Assembly: GCA_037976565.1 (NCBI GenBank)
Contig: CP137674.1
Span: forward strand, 32,395,047-32,459,046
Source of the DNA: Mesocentrotus franciscanus
Lineage: Eukaryota > Echinodermata > Echinoidea > Camarodonta > Strongylocentrotidae
DNA length: 64,000 nucleotides
Reading direction: 5' to 3'
Part shown: positions 62,401-64,000 of the stretch, piece by piece
How positions within the stretch are numbered: the first letter of the stretch is position 1
Layout of the letters: each line of letters begins with the position of its first letter
Notes under the pieces: generated by a model
Databases searched by the model: none
Told to the model about the DNA's origin: nothing
What the model saw: only the letters and a program-made list of their open reading frames with translations
Position numbers and translations under genes: made by a program

Positions 62401-63456
62401 TATATTACCTTCTATCAGAAACCTTAAAATGTTGGACTGATATTAAAAGGCTTTTCTAACTCATAACAGATGGATTGTAACTGATAAAAAACAAAGAACT
62501 GTTCATTTCTTCTGTAATTCACAACCATTCCTATTCAGAAGAAATATCTGCCCAAATAATGACTTATTTTCTAACAAAATCTTTTCACTATTCTAGATCA
62601 CACACAGCACAAACTTTCACATTAAGTACTTTTTAAATAGTTTACTCCTGTCTAAATTCAATATACAAATAAAGAAGTAAAGTAATTCATTTTACAAAAG
62701 AAGATTATCTTTGTTACAATTAAAATATTACTTAAATGGTTTAGTTGCTGTACACATGTAATTCATTTCAATACATCTGCACAATAAGAGAAACATTTTC
62801 AAAAAATATACATGAAAATATTCTTCATAGCTTCTCCAGTGTGCAGCAAAACAATCAGTAAAAAATAAACATTATAAGCACCTTGATGGGATGGATAAAA
62901 TCCATATATATTGACAAATTCTCAATAGAAAGCCATAACAATATTCTCTTTCTTTCAAGCTATTTTTGTTATAAGGAGATAGGAGAAGTGTGCATTTTGA
63001 AAGGCACCTGCAAAGTATATACCTGCTGATTATCATTCATATATCTGGCAGATGTTTTTTCTGTATTTGCAATGTTTTCAAAATACCAAAACATCAATAG
63101 AAAAATATAGAAAATACAGATGAGGTTGATCATCTTAACAGTCTGTTTTCCCTCACTCAAACATACATGTTGCATATTACACTGCACAGAAAACAAGAAG
63201 TAAAATATTCTTGTCCCATGTTCATCACATGACCAACAATAAATCAGGTGACCATGATGATATAGTCACATGACATATAATAGAATGAAAGCCTAATTGG
63301 TTACATACCTCTCCTCTTACAAAATACATAGACAAAGAATGCTGCATAGTGTTGGATGGAAGAAATTTGCATAATTCATGAGAGTTCTTGCTGCATCCTT
63401 CTACATGTCACCTGATCAGTCACATGACCTCACCACCTGACATGACACCCACCCTA
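59460..63456 (-). other. Possible long 3' UTR / downstream region of the PLAC-domain gene
   Basis: About 4 kb of AT-rich sequence lies downstream of the PLAC stop codons. In contrast to the rest of the window it has no long CT, ATT, ACT or TTC array. It has no long ORF on either strand. AATAAA signals on the minus strand are visible as tttatt at 62064-62069, 61143-61148 and 60468-60473. Which of them is used, or whether the transcript extends this far, cannot be told from sequence. It is interrupted by a reverse transcriptase fragment at 62211-62383. It could equally be ordinary intergenic DNA. Confidence 0.3.
62211..62383 (-). pseudogene. Non-LTR retrotransposon reverse transcriptase fragment
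   Basis: One open minus-strand frame contains GVPQGSTLGPLLFVVYIN, the conserved reverse transcriptase block that precedes the catalytic YxDD region in CR1/L2/Jockey-like elements. The frame runs on about 25 residues and stops at TAG (62211-62213). No YxDD motif follows, so this is a short dead relic. Upstream of the motif the sequence repeats ACCAGAGATTCAG twice, probably a local duplication. The element lies on the same strand as the PLAC gene. The clade cannot be fixed from about 57 residues. Confidence 0.85.
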
Positions 63457-63563
63457 TCAGCTGGAACACGTTCTGCAGCACATTTTCCGGAAGTATTCGT
63501 TGTTGCAGAATCTGAATTTCTTGACAAGAGGGCAGTACGTGACTGAGCTTGCATCTTGGCAAC
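63457..63563 (-). CDS. Terminal coding exon of a PLAC-domain secreted protein (ADAMTS/ADAMTSL/papilin/PCSK class)
   Basis: Read on the minus strand, an AG acceptor with a T-rich tract is followed by two bases that complete a codon, then 34 residues and TGA TAG. The peptide starts [13 protein letters not shown] and ends [14 protein letters not shown] plus two serines. Its six cysteines, in the order C..YC.LV..FC..Y...CC..C, fit the PLAC (protease and lacunin) domain. That domain closes ADAMTS proteases, ADAMTS-like proteins, papilin/lacunin and PCSK5/6, which are secreted and act in extracellular matrix or the secretory pathway. Its position right before the stop matches the family. The protease or thrombospondin repeats that would tell these families apart lie outside the window, so no symbol is given. 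The domain call is strong and the subfamily is unknown. Confidence 0.85.
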
Positions 63564-63976
63564 CTGGAGTAATGAAAAATAAATAAGTTTGTTATGTAAC
63601 TCACCTAGGTGTTACTCTACAGTATCGAATGTAAATGCAACTATATGATATATAACAAAAGACCATCAGACTTGGGAAATATTTAGTGTAAATAGATTTG
63701 ATTCCATGAATTAATAATGGGGAGGGGGTACCAGGCTCAGAATTTCTCCCTTTTCTGGTTGACAACATGTACATGTAATAGTCTCCAGTTGTTTACAACA
63801 TTTTTTTTACATGAATCCATCCCCCCTCACCCCATCTTGCACCAATTTACCCCTCTCAAGTGTCTGGTGGAGATGGTACAGTACCACATAGTACCATACT
63901 CCACCTTTCATCCTTACCCCCCACCTCTAACCCTATGAGTGGTTACATTACCCATCTGAATGTAATAAGTACTTAC
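63564..63976 (-). other. Putative last intron of the PLAC-domain gene
   Basis: The 413-bp interval starts GTAAGT and ends TTACTCCAG on the minus strand, and it splits a codon after its first base. It carries G-rich and C-rich runs and a partial inverted repeat at 63864-63900. It also has a 24-bp near copy of the preceding exon's last bases at 63861-63884. No open coding segment bridges it. Confidence 0.5.
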
Positions 63977-64000
63977 TGTCAGGTGGAGCTGGTATAGTAT
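63977..64000 (-). CDS. 3' edge of the penultimate exon of the PLAC-domain gene (partial, runs off window)
   Basis: A consensus donor, GTAAGT on the minus strand (63971-63976), directly follows this stretch. The next exon starts with two bases of a codon, so this exon must give one base. Reading it that way gives an open frame TIPAPPD, then a split serine codon (A|GT) joined to CQD of the PLAC exon. A proline-rich linker before a terminal PLAC domain is plausible for ADAMTS-like proteins. Only 24 bases are visible, so the support is the donor match and phase agreement, not homology. Confidence 0.5.

Overview
This is eukaryotic, AT-rich, almost entirely non-coding genomic DNA. Several things suggest a marine invertebrate, most likely an echinoderm such as a sea urchin: very dense microsatellites, tRNA-derived SINEs with an (ATT)n tail, many small inverted-repeat transposons, frequent TAGGCCTA-like and TACATGTA-like words, and a metazoan extracellular-matrix exon. 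The species is an inference and is not proven by the sequence.

Only one real protein-coding gene can be defended. It enters at the right edge on the minus strand. Its terminal exon (63457-63563) encodes a complete six-cysteine PLAC domain followed by stop codons. A consensus 5' splice site at 63976/63977 joins it in phase to the end of the preceding exon. This is the C-terminus of a secreted protein of the ADAMTS / ADAMTS-like / papilin / PCSK5-6 class. The roughly 4 kb downstream of its stop (59.4-63.4 kb) has far fewer simple repeats than the rest of the window and may be a long 3' UTR. It contains a broken non-LTR reverse transcriptase fragment on the same strand.

Left to right: 0-8 kb holds a TTAA-flanked MITE, a degenerate GTAGTTGTCC minisatellite, a 292-bp transposon with 9-bp target duplications, and a degenerate repeat carrying six RFX X-box-like palindromes. 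8.9-9.4 kb is a long (CTA)n array. 10-19 kb is mainly CT/GA and GAA tracts with small inverted-repeat elements. 19-25 kb has a diverged MITE copy, SINE 3' ends and a (ATT)n array. 28-32 kb has (TTC)n and (ACT)n arrays, two foldback elements, and tandem duplications of 363 bp and 110 bp. 33-40 kb has one TIR element, a 130-bp CT tract, a cluster of TGACGTCA palindromes, and one weak candidate coding exon (38086-38296, minus). 40-44.8 kb is a nest of repeats: a second MITE copy, ACCGACA minisatellite, an 860-bp TIR element, a 146-bp full-length hairpin element, a SINE and a perfect palindrome. 46-58 kb has SINEs, (AAT)n, a complex (ACT)n array with a 35-bp higher-order unit, and a (TTC)n array of about 44 units.

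No genuine tRNA, rRNA, CRISPR or operon-like structure was found, and no gene cluster that looks like a new pathway. Most open reading frames are by-products of microsatellites or transposons. The points most worth checking are the PLAC gene with its duplicated exon edge, the MITE families, the X-box cluster and the CRE cluster.
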